A DNA stretch of 64,000 bases, from assembly GCF_002608075.1 (NCBI RefSeq), contig NZ_LAHA01000009.1:83353-147352 (forward strand). Direction: 5' to 3'. The notes under the pieces are model-generated. The model had not been told where the DNA came from, did not search any database, and worked only from the letters and a program-made list of their open reading frames with translations. Shown here piece by piece: positions 9,421 to 18,251 of this stretch; positions within the stretch are counted from its first letter, which is position 1, and every line of letters starts with the position of its first letter. The position numbers were made by a program, and so were the translations under genes. The stretch comes from Nostoc linckia z4. GTDB taxonomy: Bacteria > Cyanobacteriota > Cyanobacteriia > Cyanobacteriales > Nostocaceae.

Positions 9421-10224
9421 TTAAGCGTTGGGGAAGAGACGGGCAATTTCGGATTCATCAAAAACGCCGGCTGGTAGTTCTTCCCCTAACAAATCGTTAT
9501 TTTCTTCGGTTTTTTGCAGTGATGTTTCATCACCCCAGACATCTGATAGCACATCACTAAATGCACTTTCATCTAGTGGACTATCTTCAATTACCTCGTC
9601 ATCCAGCTTTACTTCTATTGCTGCTGTTGTGGCATCGAAAGTAATTTCCCCAAACTCATCTGCTTCTGCACTAGAAGTTTGAAGCGGCTCATCTTTTAAA
9701 TCTTTGTCGTTAGATAAGGAAATATCACCAAAGCCATTTTCACTTTCCTCAGACTCGCTTAAACCCAGATTTGCATCATCAGAATCCACCATTGTGAATT
9801 GTTGAGATACCGCCGTCAACTCAAAGCCATTGGTATGAGAATGTGTCAATGTTTCATCTTCAGGCTTTTCATCAATGGCAGCTACGGCATTATGCACATA
9901 ATTCTCTTGTTCTGGTGTAATTTGGAAGCGGTTACCGAGAGCAAAATCTGGGTCAAAATGCAAATCCAGCACTTCAATCAGGGTATCAGCATCAGGATTC
10001 AGTTTGGCAAAAGGCAACATCAATTGCGCTAATTTTGGTTCTAGGGCGTTAACTACTCCCAGGATGAGGTAAGAAGGTGGTCGCTTCCCGCCATCAGGCG
10101 TGTACACTGATTCTACTTCCATGTGCAAGATAATCCAATCCCGATTTGCCTGGAAAAATTGCAACCACTTCTGCTTTAATGAGTCTGTAAAGCTGTGAAA
10201 GAATGCCATGTTATTATTCCCCAT
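9421..10224 (-). CDS. Acidic cyanobacterial protein between chlL and chlN (DUF5331-like)
   Basis: A 267-residue protein. Residues 1-115 are ordered and conserved-looking (FFHSFTDSLKQKWLQFFQAN, DWIILHMEVESVYTPDGGKR, YLILGVVNALEPKLAQLML). The remainder is a long acidic, Ser-rich, probably disordered tail with scattered short motifs, ending ESEIARLFPNA. No catalytic motif is visible. It starts 17 bases after the chlL stop, so it is cotranscribed with chlL. The same arrangement is known from heterocystous cyanobacteria. A role in dark chlorophyll synthesis or enzyme assembly is inferred from position only. An internal ATG (MAFFHS) five codons in is an alternative start. Confidence 0.8.
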   Translation of the reverse strand: MGNNNMAFFHSFTDSLKQKWLQFFQANRDWIILHMEVESVYTPDGGKRPPSYLILGVVNALEPKLAQLMLPFAKLNPDADTLIEVLDLHFDPDFALGNRFQITPEQENYVHNAVAAIDEKPEDETLTHSHTNGFELTAVSQQFTMVDSDDANLGLSESEESENGFGDISLSNDKDLKDEPLQTSSAEADEFGEITFDATTAAIEVKLDDEVIEDSPLDESAFSDVLSDVWGDETSLQKTEENNDLLGEELPAGVFDESEIARLFPNA

Positions 10225-10241
10225 CCTGAGAACTTGGTGAT

Positions 10242-11108
10242 TTATACAATCATCAAGTCTAGTTCCTCTTCGGAATTAGGAACCTGGGGTTTACCCGGAT
10301 TTAGATAAAAATCGGACAACAAAGAGAACAATTCGCGATCTGGTGAGTCGTTAGGTACAACGCCTTCGGGACGCGCCAAAATTTGGTCGGCAATGTTGAG
10401 ATAATAATCGCAAACGTACTCCAGGGAAGGATCTTGCTCTGCCATTTCAAACAAAGTCTTACCTTTAACGCGAGAAACGCGAATATCTTCAATCAAAGGT
10501 AAAACCTCTAGAACTGGCATTGGCACTGCTTCTACATATTTTTCAATTAAGTCGCGCTTCGAGGTGCGGTTGCCAATTAACCCAGCTAAACGCAATGGGT
10601 GAGTCCGTGCTTTTTCCCGCACTGAAGCAGCAATGCGATTAGCAGCAAATAACGCATCAAAGCCGTTGTCTGTAACAATCAGGCAATAATCTGCATAGTT
10701 GAGTGGTGCTGCAAATCCACCGCAAACTACGTCACCGAGAACGTCAAACAAAATTACATCGTACTCATCAAAAGCGTTGAGTTCTTTAAGTAATTTTACT
10801 GTTTCTCCAACGACATAACCGCCACATCCCGCACCCGCAGGTGGGCCGCCAGCCTCTACGCAATCAACACCACCGTAACCTTTGTAGATCACATCTTCCG
10901 GCCAGACATCTTCGTAGTGATAATCCTTTTCTTGGAGGGTGTCGATAATTGTGGGAATCAGAAACCCTGTGAGGGTGAAGGTGCTGTCATGTTTTGGGTC
11001 GCAGCCAATTTGCAGCACTTTCTTGCCACGTTTAGCTAGGGCGACGGATATATTACAGCTAGTTGTGGATTTGCCGATACCACCTTTTCCGTAGACTGCT
11101 AGTTTCAC
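10242..11108 (-). CDS. chlL: Light-independent protochlorophyllide reductase iron-sulfur ATP-binding protein
   Basis: A 288-residue NifH-like protein. It is the homodimeric ATP-dependent reductase that passes electrons from ferredoxin to ChlN-ChlB. The P-loop GKGGIGKST lies at residues 8-16. The 4Fe-4S cluster Cys residues are in GAGCGGY and DVVCGGF. Switch regions and C-terminal [23 protein letters not shown] are family-typical. The GTG at 11108 ([10 protein letters not shown]) is chosen over an upstream in-frame TTG. It gives the standard N-terminus and length, and AAGAGG lies about 10 bases upstream. First gene of the chlL-ORF-chlN unit. Confidence 0.97.
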   Translation of the reverse strand: MKLAVYGKGGIGKSTTSCNISVALAKRGKKVLQIGCDPKHDSTFTLTGFLIPTIIDTLQEKDYHYEDVWPEDVIYKGYGGVDCVEAGGPPAGAGCGGYVVGETVKLLKELNAFDEYDVILFDVLGDVVCGGFAAPLNYADYCLIVTDNGFDALFAANRIAASVREKARTHPLRLAGLIGNRTSKRDLIEKYVEAVPMPVLEVLPLIEDIRVSRVKGKTLFEMAEQDPSLEYVCDYYLNIADQILARPEGVVPNDSPDRELFSLLSDFYLNPGKPQVPNSEEELDLMIV

Positions 11109-11930
11109 TGTTGTTTGCCTCTTATAGCTTCTTGTCAAACTTGTGGCTCAAACGTTTGCCTTCACCTAGCCTGAGATGGCAATGCGTGAAGTCTTGTGGT
11201 TGCCATTATTGTGCAAATTACAGAGAAAAGAAAGTGGGTCTAAAACTAAAAAACGTTGCTATATCGTTTAATTTAGCTTAAAAATTATTATTTCAGATTA
11301 AATACCTTTAAAAAGCTAAATAATTCTCAAAAATAATCAAATAAAATATTTTATTAACTATTTTTATAAAAATAGTTACAAAATACAAAAAGCTGTAATT
11401 CCCTTTTTTAAATAGTTTTCATAGAATTATCTGATTCTAAAACCAGTTATTTTCAGTGGATTAGGGTGCAGGCTCAAGCTTAGACAGAGTTATATACAGC
11501 CCTATGTTGCAAATACCACTGAAATTAGCGATCCCAATTAAATTCCCACCTTTCCCTCGTTAGCCAACACCACTTGAGAGCAAGTTAAACTGATTTTGTA
11601 AAATATTATTAAATTACCAAATTATTGTCTAAAATTCTTCAAATCTCTAAGCTGCATCAATATAACTAGGTAATATTTAAGAAATATTAAGATATTTATT
11701 TTCAGAAAAGTACAGTCTTGTCAAGTCTAAAAAATCAATGTTAATACTCAACATCTCTGGGGTGAGAAAAGTTATGAATGATGCACAAAAAAACCGTAAC
11801 TTTGGTTGCCTTAATGTTAATTTAATTCCTGTCTAGGGAATTATATCTATAAAGGAACTCATCGCTTAACGGTACAAATCGTGAAAGCTTGCTGCTAAAT
11901 AAATTAATTTAAGAAAACTCGCTCAAAAAT
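11109..11930. promoter_or_regulatory. 820-bp spacer, presumably holding the chlL promoter
   Basis: No long coding region is supported in this very A/T-rich gap between the divergent chlL and unknown 237-aa genes. It must contain the promoters for both, but I cannot assign -10/-35 boxes with confidence. A 20-codon ORF (11774-11836, MNDAQKNRNFGC...) follows GGGGTGAGAAAAG and could be a leader peptide, though this is weak. No dispersed repeat families are seen here, unlike most other spacers. Confidence 0.4.
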
Positions 11931-12644
11931 ATGGAAGTTAAATTAGGATTCGGAGCTATTCCAAAACCTCAATATGTGTTTGTCAGCAGAGAACCCGATC
12001 ATTGTTGGTATATGCTATCTGAAGATGAAAAACGCATCCCAATTTATGAGAGAGCTTTAACTGGGGCGATAACAGGAATAGAAGTTAATAAAAAGGTTGA
12101 AAATACATTTGGAGAAGTTAACAGAACAGATTTATATGTTTTAGCAGATAAACCTTATATTATTCGTTCAGGAAGCGATACTTACTTCTGTAAAAGCTTA
12201 TTGTTATCTTTAGATATTCTTACTCTCGAACAACTGCGTCATCCACTTACTATTACCGTTAGTCCTGGAGATAAAAAAGTAGTATTCTGCAATATTTACG
12301 ATCCGGTTAATTATCACTCTATAGGTGTTAGTTGGGATGGACACAAGGAAAATAACTGGCAACCTATAGGACAAAGAGTAAGTTTAAAAATTAATTCTAT
12401 TCAAAATTATAATCAAGAACCAATACAAATATCTGCTAATACAATCTCTTCAGAAGTCCATACAGTTTTGATAGCTCAAACTGACAGATATTTAACACAA
12501 TTAAATTGGACTCCAGAACAAGGTAGAGAGTATTTGCAGCAAAAATATGGCAAGCGATCGCGTTTACAACTCACTGATACAGAAATATTGGATTTCATTG
12601 ATTACCTAAAGCTACAGCTAATTCAAAGCTACCAAACAGATTAG
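11931..12644 (+). CDS. Unknown protein, 237 aa
   Basis: A soluble protein with two visible parts. Residues 1-165 are beta-rich (IPIYERALTGAITGIEV, LYVLADKPYIIRSGSDTYFC, LTITVSPGDKKVVFCNIYDP) and look like a small barrel or binding domain. Residues 175-237 are helical, with TPEQGREYLQQKYGKRS followed by LTDTEILDFIDYLKLQL, a short C-terminal motif resembling helical modules seen in other cyanobacterial proteins. No catalytic signature or signal peptide. Its last four bases overlap the convergent 131-aa gene. Function unknown. Confidence 0.65.
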   Translation: MEVKLGFGAIPKPQYVFVSREPDHCWYMLSEDEKRIPIYERALTGAITGIEVNKKVENTFGEVNRTDLYVLADKPYIIRSGSDTYFCKSLLLSLDILTLEQLRHPLTITVSPGDKKVVFCNIYDPVNYHSIGVSWDGHKENNWQPIGQRVSLKINSIQNYNQEPIQISANTISSEVHTVLIAQTDRYLTQLNWTPEQGREYLQQKYGKRSRLQLTDTEILDFIDYLKLQLIQSYQTD

Positions 12645-13036
12645 TTTTCAATGCGATAACGTATTACCTGTTTTATTGCTGTTACAGGTAATCTTAAATT
12701 TTGAGCTATCGCAGCATCAATTTGAGCAAATTCAGTCACAGGAAATTCAAATTCCATCTGCTTTAAAAACGAATCAGCAGTGTAAACTTTAACTTCAGTT
12801 AACTTTTCTTGGCGTTGAATTACAGCTTCAATAGACATGACAGCCACTGAAACTGAAAACTGAATTTGATGTTTAGAGTCGGCGTGAATTTGGGTGTTTG
12901 TATCGTAGGTATAGCTTAATACTTGATGCGTTAGCAAACCTGTACTCAACCAAAAAAATAATCCGATTAAGGGTATTGGTAGCCAAAATTCTAGTCCTAA
13001 ATTTATGAGAAATTGCAGCCAAGGAGGTCGAAACAT
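12641..13036 (-). CDS. Small membrane-anchored protein of unknown function
   Basis: A 131-residue protein with one hydrophobic segment at about residues 12-36 (EFWLPIPLIGLFFWLSTGLL), followed by a soluble domain of about 90 residues with mixed strands and helices. The soluble part probably faces the periplasm. It is transcribed divergently from the response-regulator/kinase pair, 66 bases away, so it could be a target or accessory protein of that system. This is inference from position only. It overlaps the convergent neighbour by four bases. Confidence 0.6.
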   Translation of the reverse strand: MFRPPWLQFLINLGLEFWLPIPLIGLFFWLSTGLLTHQVLSYTYDTNTQIHADSKHQIQFSVSVAVMSIEAVIQRQEKLTEVKVYTADSFLKQMEFEFPVTEFAQIDAAIAQNLRLPVTAIKQVIRYRIEN

Positions 13037-13102
13037 AATACAGAAAAAGTTTAATAATTAATTCATCATAGGAAAATGGAAAAAAGTACAGCGATATGAT
13101 GA

Positions 13103-13789
13103 ATGAGAATCTTACTTGTAGAGGATGATGTTACTCAGTTAAAACCACTACAGGGTGCGCTCTCGAAAGTCGGACATGTTGTAGATGCTGCTGAAGATGG
13201 TGAAACAGCCCAGTGGTTAATCAAAAACAGAGATTATGACTTATTAATTTTGGATTGGATGTTACCCCAGGTCAGTGGTGTTAGTCTGTGTCAAGAGTAT
13301 CGTCAAGCTGGAAAAACATCTCCAGTGCTAATTCTCACGGCTAAAGATGCAATTTTGGATAAAGTATCTGCTTTAGATGTTGGTGCAGATGACTATTTAG
13401 TTAAACCCTTTAGTTTGCTCGAACTGTTAGCACGAGTACGAGCATTGGGACGCAGACCTCCGGTGTGGCAAGGTGACATACTAGAGTTAGCTGACTTACA
13501 ACTTCATCTCAATACACTAACCTTACAACGCCAGCAAATTACAGTCCAATTGTCTGGTCGAGAGTTTCAATTGCTGGAATATTTTCTGCGACATCCCAAG
13601 CAGGTACTCACTCATGACCAAATAGAACAAGCACTTTGGGAATGGAATACACAGCCAGATAGTAAAGCAATCACAATGTTAGTACATCGATTGCGGCAGC
13701 GCTTACAAATGGTAAAAGCAGAAGATTGGCTACAAACTGTTTACGGTATAGGATATCGATTAGTCGCCACTGCAGAATGCGATCGCTAA
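13103..13789 (+). CDS. OmpR/PhoB-family response regulator (RppA/NrsR-like)
   Basis: A 228-residue regulator. The receiver domain (1-118) has the acidic pair Asp8-Asp9, phosphoacceptor Asp51 in LLILDWMLP, the conserved Thr in ILTAKDA and Lys in YLVKPF. The winged-helix DNA-binding domain (130-225) has [16 protein letters not shown] and VHRLRQRLQ. The sequence resembles cyanobacterial RppA/NrsR-type regulators, which respond to redox or nickel. The inducer here is unknown. The downstream kinase start lies inside this gene, 13 bases before its stop, so the pair is translationally coupled. Confidence 0.9.
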   Translation: MRILLVEDDVTQLKPLQGALSKVGHVVDAAEDGETAQWLIKNRDYDLLILDWMLPQVSGVSLCQEYRQAGKTSPVLILTAKDAILDKVSALDVGADDYLVKPFSLLELLARVRALGRRPPVWQGDILELADLQLHLNTLTLQRQQITVQLSGREFQLLEYFLRHPKQVLTHDQIEQALWEWNTQPDSKAITMLVHRLRQRLQMVKAEDWLQTVYGIGYRLVATAECDR

Positions 13790-15090
13790 TTCCTAATATA
13801 TTCAGCCGCAGTCGGCGTAACTTAGCTCGCTGGTTTACGCTCTCAATGGGGAGTATTCTGGTAATCTTTGCAACACTACTTTACTTTTTAGAAGCCAAAG
13901 AGCAATTGCGGGCATTTGACCAAGAACTTTACAATACAAGTCGGCTGATGGCGGCTGGCGTTGAAGATGGACTTTACCAACAAGAGCAACGCATTAGTCT
14001 CGAAGATGTCCCCATCTTGGGTGGTGAAGCTTTGCCCTTTGACAATAGAATTGTTTATGCCCGTTGGTACACTCCCAAAAAGCAATTACTAGAGTTTTTT
14101 GGTGTCACTCCATCAGAGCAATTAAATAATAAACTAGGATTTCAAACAATAGAGTTGAGGAATGCTTCAGAGGAACTGCGCCAAGGGGACGATGGCCAGA
14201 AACTACTGCGTCAATTAACAGTTCCTGTTTTTCAGGATAAACAATTAATTGGCTATCTGGAAATAGCCGCTTCCTTAGCACCTTTAGAAAAAACTTTATG
14301 GTCGCTGAGACTGTTTTTAATAGTAGGTGTACCCATTGCCTTAAGTGTAATTGGTGTGACGGGTTGGTTTCTTGGTGGAATGGCTATGCAGCCAATTCGC
14401 CAATCATACGAGCAATTACAGCGCTTTACAGCTGATGCTTCCCACGAACTACGGACACCCCTGCAAGCAATTCGGAATTACGCTCAGTTTGGTTTGCTCG
14501 AACCAATTGACACCAGTCAACAGCAAAGTTCCTTGGTTAATATTGACCAGATTGCTGAATCGATGGGAATGCTGATTAGTGATTTATTATTGTTAGCTCG
14601 AAATCAAGGACAGTTAAAACCAGAGACACTCCACCTCGTAAATTTGGTTAGCTGGCTTACAGCATTAGTAAAGGAATACACTGACTCAGCAAAGGCAAAA
14701 AATTTAGAATTCATCAGCGAATTTCCCCAACAATTGGTAATGTTGAGAATAAATCCAGATTTAATGCGGCAAGCACTAACAAATATTCTCACTAACGCCT
14801 ACCGCTACACGCCGTCTGGAGGTAGAGTTTGCTTACGAGTTTTCCTGATGTCTCGTTGGGTAGTGATTGAAGTCCAGGATAGCGGTATTGGGATTCCACC
14901 AGCAGATTTACCGCATATATTTGAGCGATTTTATCGAGTAGATAGCGTGCGATCGCGCCACACAGGAGGCTTTGGTTTAGGATTAGCGATCGCACAACAA
15001 ATTGTCCACGTACATGGCGGACAAATTCTCGCAATCAGCCGTTTGGGTGAAGGCTCTACATTTCAAATCAAACTACCCTTGAACCCTTAA
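13777..15090 (+). CDS. Membrane sensor histidine kinase paired with the upstream regulator
   Basis: A 437-residue kinase. TM1 is at about 20-40 ([19 protein letters not shown]), a periplasmic domain spans about 41-175, and TM2 at about 180-205 is followed by a short linker. The phosphoacceptor motif is [13 protein letters not shown]. The ATPase domain shows the N box ([13 protein letters not shown]), G1 (DSGIGIP), F box (FERFYR) and G2 (GFGLGLAIA). The ATG at 13777 is preferred over an upstream in-frame start inside the regulator gene. A HIP1 octamer GCGATCGC sits in the overlap of the two genes. The periplasmic sensor domain is not assignable by eye. Confidence 0.92.
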   Translation: MRSLIPNIFSRSRRNLARWFTLSMGSILVIFATLLYFLEAKEQLRAFDQELYNTSRLMAAGVEDGLYQQEQRISLEDVPILGGEALPFDNRIVYARWYTPKKQLLEFFGVTPSEQLNNKLGFQTIELRNASEELRQGDDGQKLLRQLTVPVFQDKQLIGYLEIAASLAPLEKTLWSLRLFLIVGVPIALSVIGVTGWFLGGMAMQPIRQSYEQLQRFTADASHELRTPLQAIRNYAQFGLLEPIDTSQQQSSLVNIDQIAESMGMLISDLLLLARNQGQLKPETLHLVNLVSWLTALVKEYTDSAKAKNLEFISEFPQQLVMLRINPDLMRQALTNILTNAYRYTPSGGRVCLRVFLMSRWVVIEVQDSGIGIPPADLPHIFERFYRVDSVRSRHTGGFGLGLAIAQQIVHVHGGQILAISRLGEGSTFQIKLPLNP

Positions 15091-15233
15091 ACCTTCAGCA
15101 TCACAAGCAATTAATACTGAGTATTGATAATAAAGGAATTCACTGTTGAAAAGGTGCTGTTACTTTCTTGTTACTTTTATCAGGCAATCTGAAAATAACC
15201 ATCAATTACACATCAGATTGGAAACCTAAAAAA

Positions 15234-15575
15234 ATGAATTTCAGTCCTACACCCAGCATCGTGCTAACTGTTTTGTTTGCGTTGCTAATTCCTTTTGAAG
15301 TGGGAGCGCAAAAAGCACCAAACCAAATTGATAACTTCCCAAATGCTCGTGTTACTAGTATTTCCGGTCAAGTTACTAAGCTTTTAGATGACGAGTTCAT
15401 TCTCAACGATGGTAAGCAACAAATTATTGTTGAGGCAGAACCCCAATTAGGACAACCCATTAACCTTTCTGTGGGAGAACAAATCACCGTAGTTGGTAAC
15501 TATGATGACAATGAGTTCAAAGCCCTTAGCATCACTCGTGCCAACGGTGAAACTATTCAAATTCATGACGATTAA
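15234..15575 (+). CDS. Exported OB-fold (BOF-like) protein
   Basis: A 113-residue protein from the ATG at 15234. An in-frame TTG 22 codons upstream is less likely, because the hydrophobic signal peptide (PSIVLTVLFALLIPFEVGA) starts properly only with the later start. The mature part (about 88 residues) has the strand pattern of bacterial OB-fold exported proteins of the YgiW/BOF type: ARVTSISGQVTKLLDDEFIL, QQIIVEAEPQ, GEQITVVGNYDDNEFKALSI. It lies 143 bases after the kinase and may be a periplasmic output or ligand-binding partner of the two-component pair. Confidence 0.7.
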   Translation: MNFSPTPSIVLTVLFALLIPFEVGAQKAPNQIDNFPNARVTSISGQVTKLLDDEFILNDGKQQIIVEAEPQLGQPINLSVGEQITVVGNYDDNEFKALSITRANGETIQIHDD

Positions 15576-15936
15576 ATCTCTTGACTCCAGAATAGAGTGG
15601 GAGTATTGACAGCAAAAATAAGGCAAGCGATCGCACTTTTATCTCTGGGATATTAATTCCCTACAAGCAAAAATAACTTTAGCTGTGCAAAGTTGCGATC
15701 GCCTGTCTTCTGTATTCATCACCTGTGGAAACGTGACAAATCGCAATTTGCAACGACTACTTGCGACATTTAAGACGAAAAGAATTATCAACTATATTCA
15801 TTACGTAATTAAATTTATACCTTTTAAATGTTCATTACCTGGTATATCAGGGAAAATTAAGTATAAGGTGATGCTTTTTTCTACTTAACCCGTAGACAAG
15901 TACTAACCAAATACTAATCATAATCAGGAGTATTTT
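15576..15936. other. 360-bp spacer, no gene recognised
   Basis: An A/T-rich region with two GCGATCGC octamers (about 15628 and 15694). An open frame here has no family features and is not called. The segment just before 15937 (AATCAGGAGTATTTT) gives a good AGGAG ribosome-binding site for the following gene and presumably also contains the promoter of the two-gene membrane unit. Confidence 0.5.
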
Positions 15937-16908
15937 ATGATTCCACTTATTTTGGGTGCTATTGCTTTGGGAACTGCTGCTTTCGGAGCAGTAAAAGGTG
16001 TTGAAGGTGTTGGGAATATGAATGAGGCAAAAGAGATTGGTGAACGTGCCCAAAAGCGCCACTCAAATGCAGTCAGTGACTTGAAAGCAGATTGGGAGGT
16101 AACTAATAAACTTGCAGAAGAGTATGGCCAACTCCAGCTTGATGTGATGATGAATACAATTGGGCGGTTTGTTGATTTTATTGAACGAAACATTGGTAAA
16201 GCAAAACAAAGTGAAAAGGAATTTTTAGAGGGGTTAGACGGAATTTCAGTTCAGCAGATCAAGGAGTACAAAACTGCTGCAATGGAAGCTGAACAGTTTT
16301 TCAAAGGTGGAGCTAAGGCTATTGGGGCAGCAGCAGCAGGGTATGGTGGTGCAATGAGTCTTGCTACCTCTGTAGGAGTGGCAAGTACTGGGACACTTAT
16401 AGGAGGACTTAGCGGTGCAGCAGCCTGGAATGCAACTTTAGCATGGCTGGGCGGTGGTTCATTAGCTGCTGGTGGCGGAGGTATGGCTCTTGGTTCTCTT
16501 GTGTTAGGTGGTATCACGGTTGGGCCAGCTGTCCTTATTGGAGGTTTTGTACTTGCTGGTGAAGGCGAAAAAGCATTGACGAAAGCATGGGAGTACAACG
16601 CTGAAGTCAACACTGCGATCGCTAAAATTGACGCAGCAAAAGACTTTATGCAACAAGTAAGACGCCGGATTACTGAGTTAGAGGGTGTATTTGAGTGTTT
16701 GAATGAATGCGCTATTCTAGGTCTTCAAGAACTTGAATCTTTACCATCATTCGACAAAAACAGGGATGCCAAGAAGTTTCAAAAAGTCGCACTTTTTGTT
16801 AAAGCACTTGCAGAAATCATGAAAACTCCTGTTTTAGATGGTGAAGGGCAGCTTAATCCTGCTACTGCGACTATTCAAGCCAAGTATCGTACTTTGGGAG
16901 GCAATTAG
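15937..16908 (+). CDS. Unknown membrane-active protein with glycine-rich hydrophobic core
   Basis: A 323-residue protein preceded by AGGAG. Residues 1-25 are hydrophobic (MIPLILGAIALGTAAFGAVKG). Residues 25-120 are helical and charged. Residues 125-215 form a long Gly/Ala-rich hydrophobic block (GLSGAAAWNATLAWLGGGS, GGGGMALGSLVLGGITVGP) that could make two or three membrane-inserting hairpins. The C-terminal 100 residues are coiled-coil-like. The block recurs in uncharacterised bacterial proteins and looks like that of pore-forming or colicin-type helices. It is followed after two bases by a small coiled-coil partner gene. Function unknown. Confidence 0.65.
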   Translation: MIPLILGAIALGTAAFGAVKGVEGVGNMNEAKEIGERAQKRHSNAVSDLKADWEVTNKLAEEYGQLQLDVMMNTIGRFVDFIERNIGKAKQSEKEFLEGLDGISVQQIKEYKTAAMEAEQFFKGGAKAIGAAAAGYGGAMSLATSVGVASTGTLIGGLSGAAAWNATLAWLGGGSLAAGGGGMALGSLVLGGITVGPAVLIGGFVLAGEGEKALTKAWEYNAEVNTAIAKIDAAKDFMQQVRRRITELEGVFECLNECAILGLQELESLPSFDKNRDAKKFQKVALFVKALAEIMKTPVLDGEGQLNPATATIQAKYRTLGGN

Positions 16909-16910
16909 AA

Positions 16911-17303
16911 ATGTCTATCAAAGTAGTCAAAGAATTTATTAATCCTGGTGAATGTCTACAGCAAGTAGTTTTAGCTTACACCGATTACCTTAAGGTTGCC
17001 GAAGAGGAACAGACAAACAGACGTAATATTGAGGCTTGGGAAAAAGAAACAATCACCAAGATTAATGCCCAGCGAGATTTGCTGATGGCGTATTTAGATC
17101 GCTCTTTTGATGAACGTGCAAAAAACTTTCACGCTTTATTTGCTGTTGTTGATAATGCCATCGCATCCGGCAATAATGAACAACTAGCCCTTACTTTAAA
17201 CTCTATTACAGAAATAGCTAAATCTAGCCCATTCAAAGAACTTGCAAATTTAGCTTCTGTTCGCGCTGCCCTTGACGATCCAGACCACGAATGGACATTT
17301 TAA
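16911..17303 (+). CDS. Small coiled-coil partner protein
   Basis: A 130-residue, nearly all-helical cytosolic protein starting two bases after the preceding stop. Its ribosome-binding site (GGAGG) lies within the preceding gene. Residues 25-75 form a charged coiled coil (EEEQTNRRNIEAWEKETI, DRSFDERAKNFHALFAVVD). It then has LNSITEIAKSSPFKELANL and an aromatic acidic end, DDPDHEWTF. Small proteins of this layout occur beside glycine-rich membrane proteins in other bacteria. It may be a chaperone, immunity or regulatory partner of the upstream product. A strong terminator follows. Confidence 0.65.
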   Translation: MSIKVVKEFINPGECLQQVVLAYTDYLKVAEEEQTNRRNIEAWEKETITKINAQRDLLMAYLDRSFDERAKNFHALFAVVDNAIASGNNEQLALTLNSITEIAKSSPFKELANLASVRAALDDPDHEWTF

Positions 17304-17344
17304 TTTGATAAAAGTGGAATCACACTTTTGAAACTTTCCAAAAT

Positions 17345-17367
17345 AGCCTGTTAACTCAGGCTTTTTT
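17345..17367 (+). terminator. Rho-independent terminator after the two-gene membrane unit
   Basis: AGCCTG (17345-17350), a six-base loop, then CAGGCT (17357-17362) running into six T residues. This is a canonical intrinsic terminator 42 bases after the stop of the 130-aa gene. It marks the end of the 15937-17303 operon. Confidence 0.8.
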
Positions 17368-17444
17368 CATGTAATACCAAATTTACAGATAATAGGCACT
17401 CTGAGAAAATAGCGATCGCTGCTATCCTTGCATGACAACGTATT

Positions 17445-17467
17445 GCAATATGATATGATGCAATATG
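17445..17467 (+). promoter_or_regulatory. Direct-repeat operator candidate for the ParDE pair
   Basis: GCAATATG occurs at 17445-17452 and again at 17460-17467, a 15-base period with an A/T spacer. The second copy overlaps the first possible ATG of the antitoxin gene. Ribbon-helix-helix antitoxins repress their own operons by binding such repeats, so this is the likely autoregulatory site. It favours the later start (17486). Confidence 0.55.
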
Positions 17468-17485
17468 GACAGATTTGACAAAACC

Positions 17486-17728
17486 ATGAGTAAAGAAAAC
17501 ATTACGTTTCGGATAGATAGCGATAAAAAGGCTGCGCTTGATGCGATCGCGGCTGGAATAAACCGCGATCGCAGCTACGTACTTAATGAGGCGGTAGCTG
17601 CTTATGTTGAAATGTATCAATGGCAAATCGATCAGATTCAAAGCGGGATTGCTGAAGCGGATGCTGGAGATTTTGCCAGCGATGAAGAAGTAAAAGCAAT
17701 TTTTGCAAGACTAACTAATGCGGATTAA
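17486..17728 (+). CDS. Ribbon-helix-helix antitoxin (ParD/CopG-like)
   Basis: An 80-residue protein. The N-terminal half is a ribbon-helix-helix DNA-binding domain: ENITFRIDSDKKAALDAIA followed by RSYVLNEAVAAYVEMYQ. The C-terminal half (IQSGIAEADAGDFASDEE) is the type that wraps around ParE toxins. The start at 17486 is preferred, because an ATG at 17465 lies within the probable operator. The gene overlaps the toxin by 11 bases. It would neutralise the toxin and repress the operon. Confidence 0.85.
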   Translation: MSKENITFRIDSDKKAALDAIAAGINRDRSYVLNEAVAAYVEMYQWQIDQIQSGIAEADAGDFASDEEVKAIFARLTNAD

Positions 17729-17996
17729 GTGGCTGCGCCGTGCGCTTCGGAACTTGGAACAAGCCCATAGTTACATCTTGAAAGAAAATCCACAAGCAGC
17801 GCAGGAAGTGATATTGAAGATTCAAGTTGCTGCCAGTCAACTTGAGAATTATCCTTTTATGGGGCGGCCTGGACGCGTAGAAGGCACAAGGGAGCTAGTA
17901 ATTTCTAGCACACCATATATTGTTATTTACCGAATAAAAGAAGAGTCAGTAGAAATTCTTCGGGTTCTCCACACGTCAAAGCGGTATCCAGATTAG
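17718..17996 (+). CDS. ParE/RelE-superfamily toxin
   Basis: A 92-residue basic protein of the ParE/RelE fold: IKWLRRALRNLEQAHSYI, FMGRPGRVEGTRELVI and YIVIYRIKEESVEILRVLH, ending TSKRYP. This is the typical ParE pattern (G-x-PGR-x-x-G-T-RE...YRI...ILR-V-H). ParE toxins poison DNA gyrase. RelE-type ribonuclease activity is less likely given the PGRVEGTREL motif. Overlap with the antitoxin gene indicates translational coupling and a functional pair. Confidence 0.88.
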   Translation: MRIKWLRRALRNLEQAHSYILKENPQAAQEVILKIQVAASQLENYPFMGRPGRVEGTRELVISSTPYIVIYRIKEESVEILRVLHTSKRYPD

Positions 17997-18013
17997 CGAG
18001 TCAAACAATAACT

Positions 18014-18238
18014 TCATGCTTGCATTGTCAGCATTTGCCGTTCTCTATCAGCCGCATAGCTTAGGCAAGCTAATATATCCTCTCGTGTCAGATAAGGAAA
18101 GTCTTCAAGCACTTCCTCGTAGGTCATGCCAGAGGCAAGATAAGATAAAACATCGTATACAGTAATTCGCATTCCTCGAATACAAGGTTTACCACCTCGC
18201 TTCCCTGGTTCGATTGTAATAATGTTTTGGTACTGCAC
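18014..18238 (-). CDS. DUF433 protein, orphan antitoxin-like
   Basis: A 74-residue protein of the DUF433 family: ITIEPGKRGGKPCIRGMRIT, then VYDVLSYLASGMTYEEVLEDFP and LTREDILACLSYAADRE, the classic signature with a small winged-helix-like DNA-binding fold. DUF433 proteins are usually followed by a DUF5615 PIN-like toxin. Here the region after the stop runs immediately into the convergent parE end, so no toxin partner is present. It probably survives as an orphan regulator or as a remnant of a lost toxin-antitoxin pair. Confidence 0.85.
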   Translation of the reverse strand: MQYQNIITIEPGKRGGKPCIRGMRITVYDVLSYLASGMTYEEVLEDFPYLTREDILACLSYAADRERQMLTMQA

Positions 18239-18251
18239 AGCTATTCAACCC

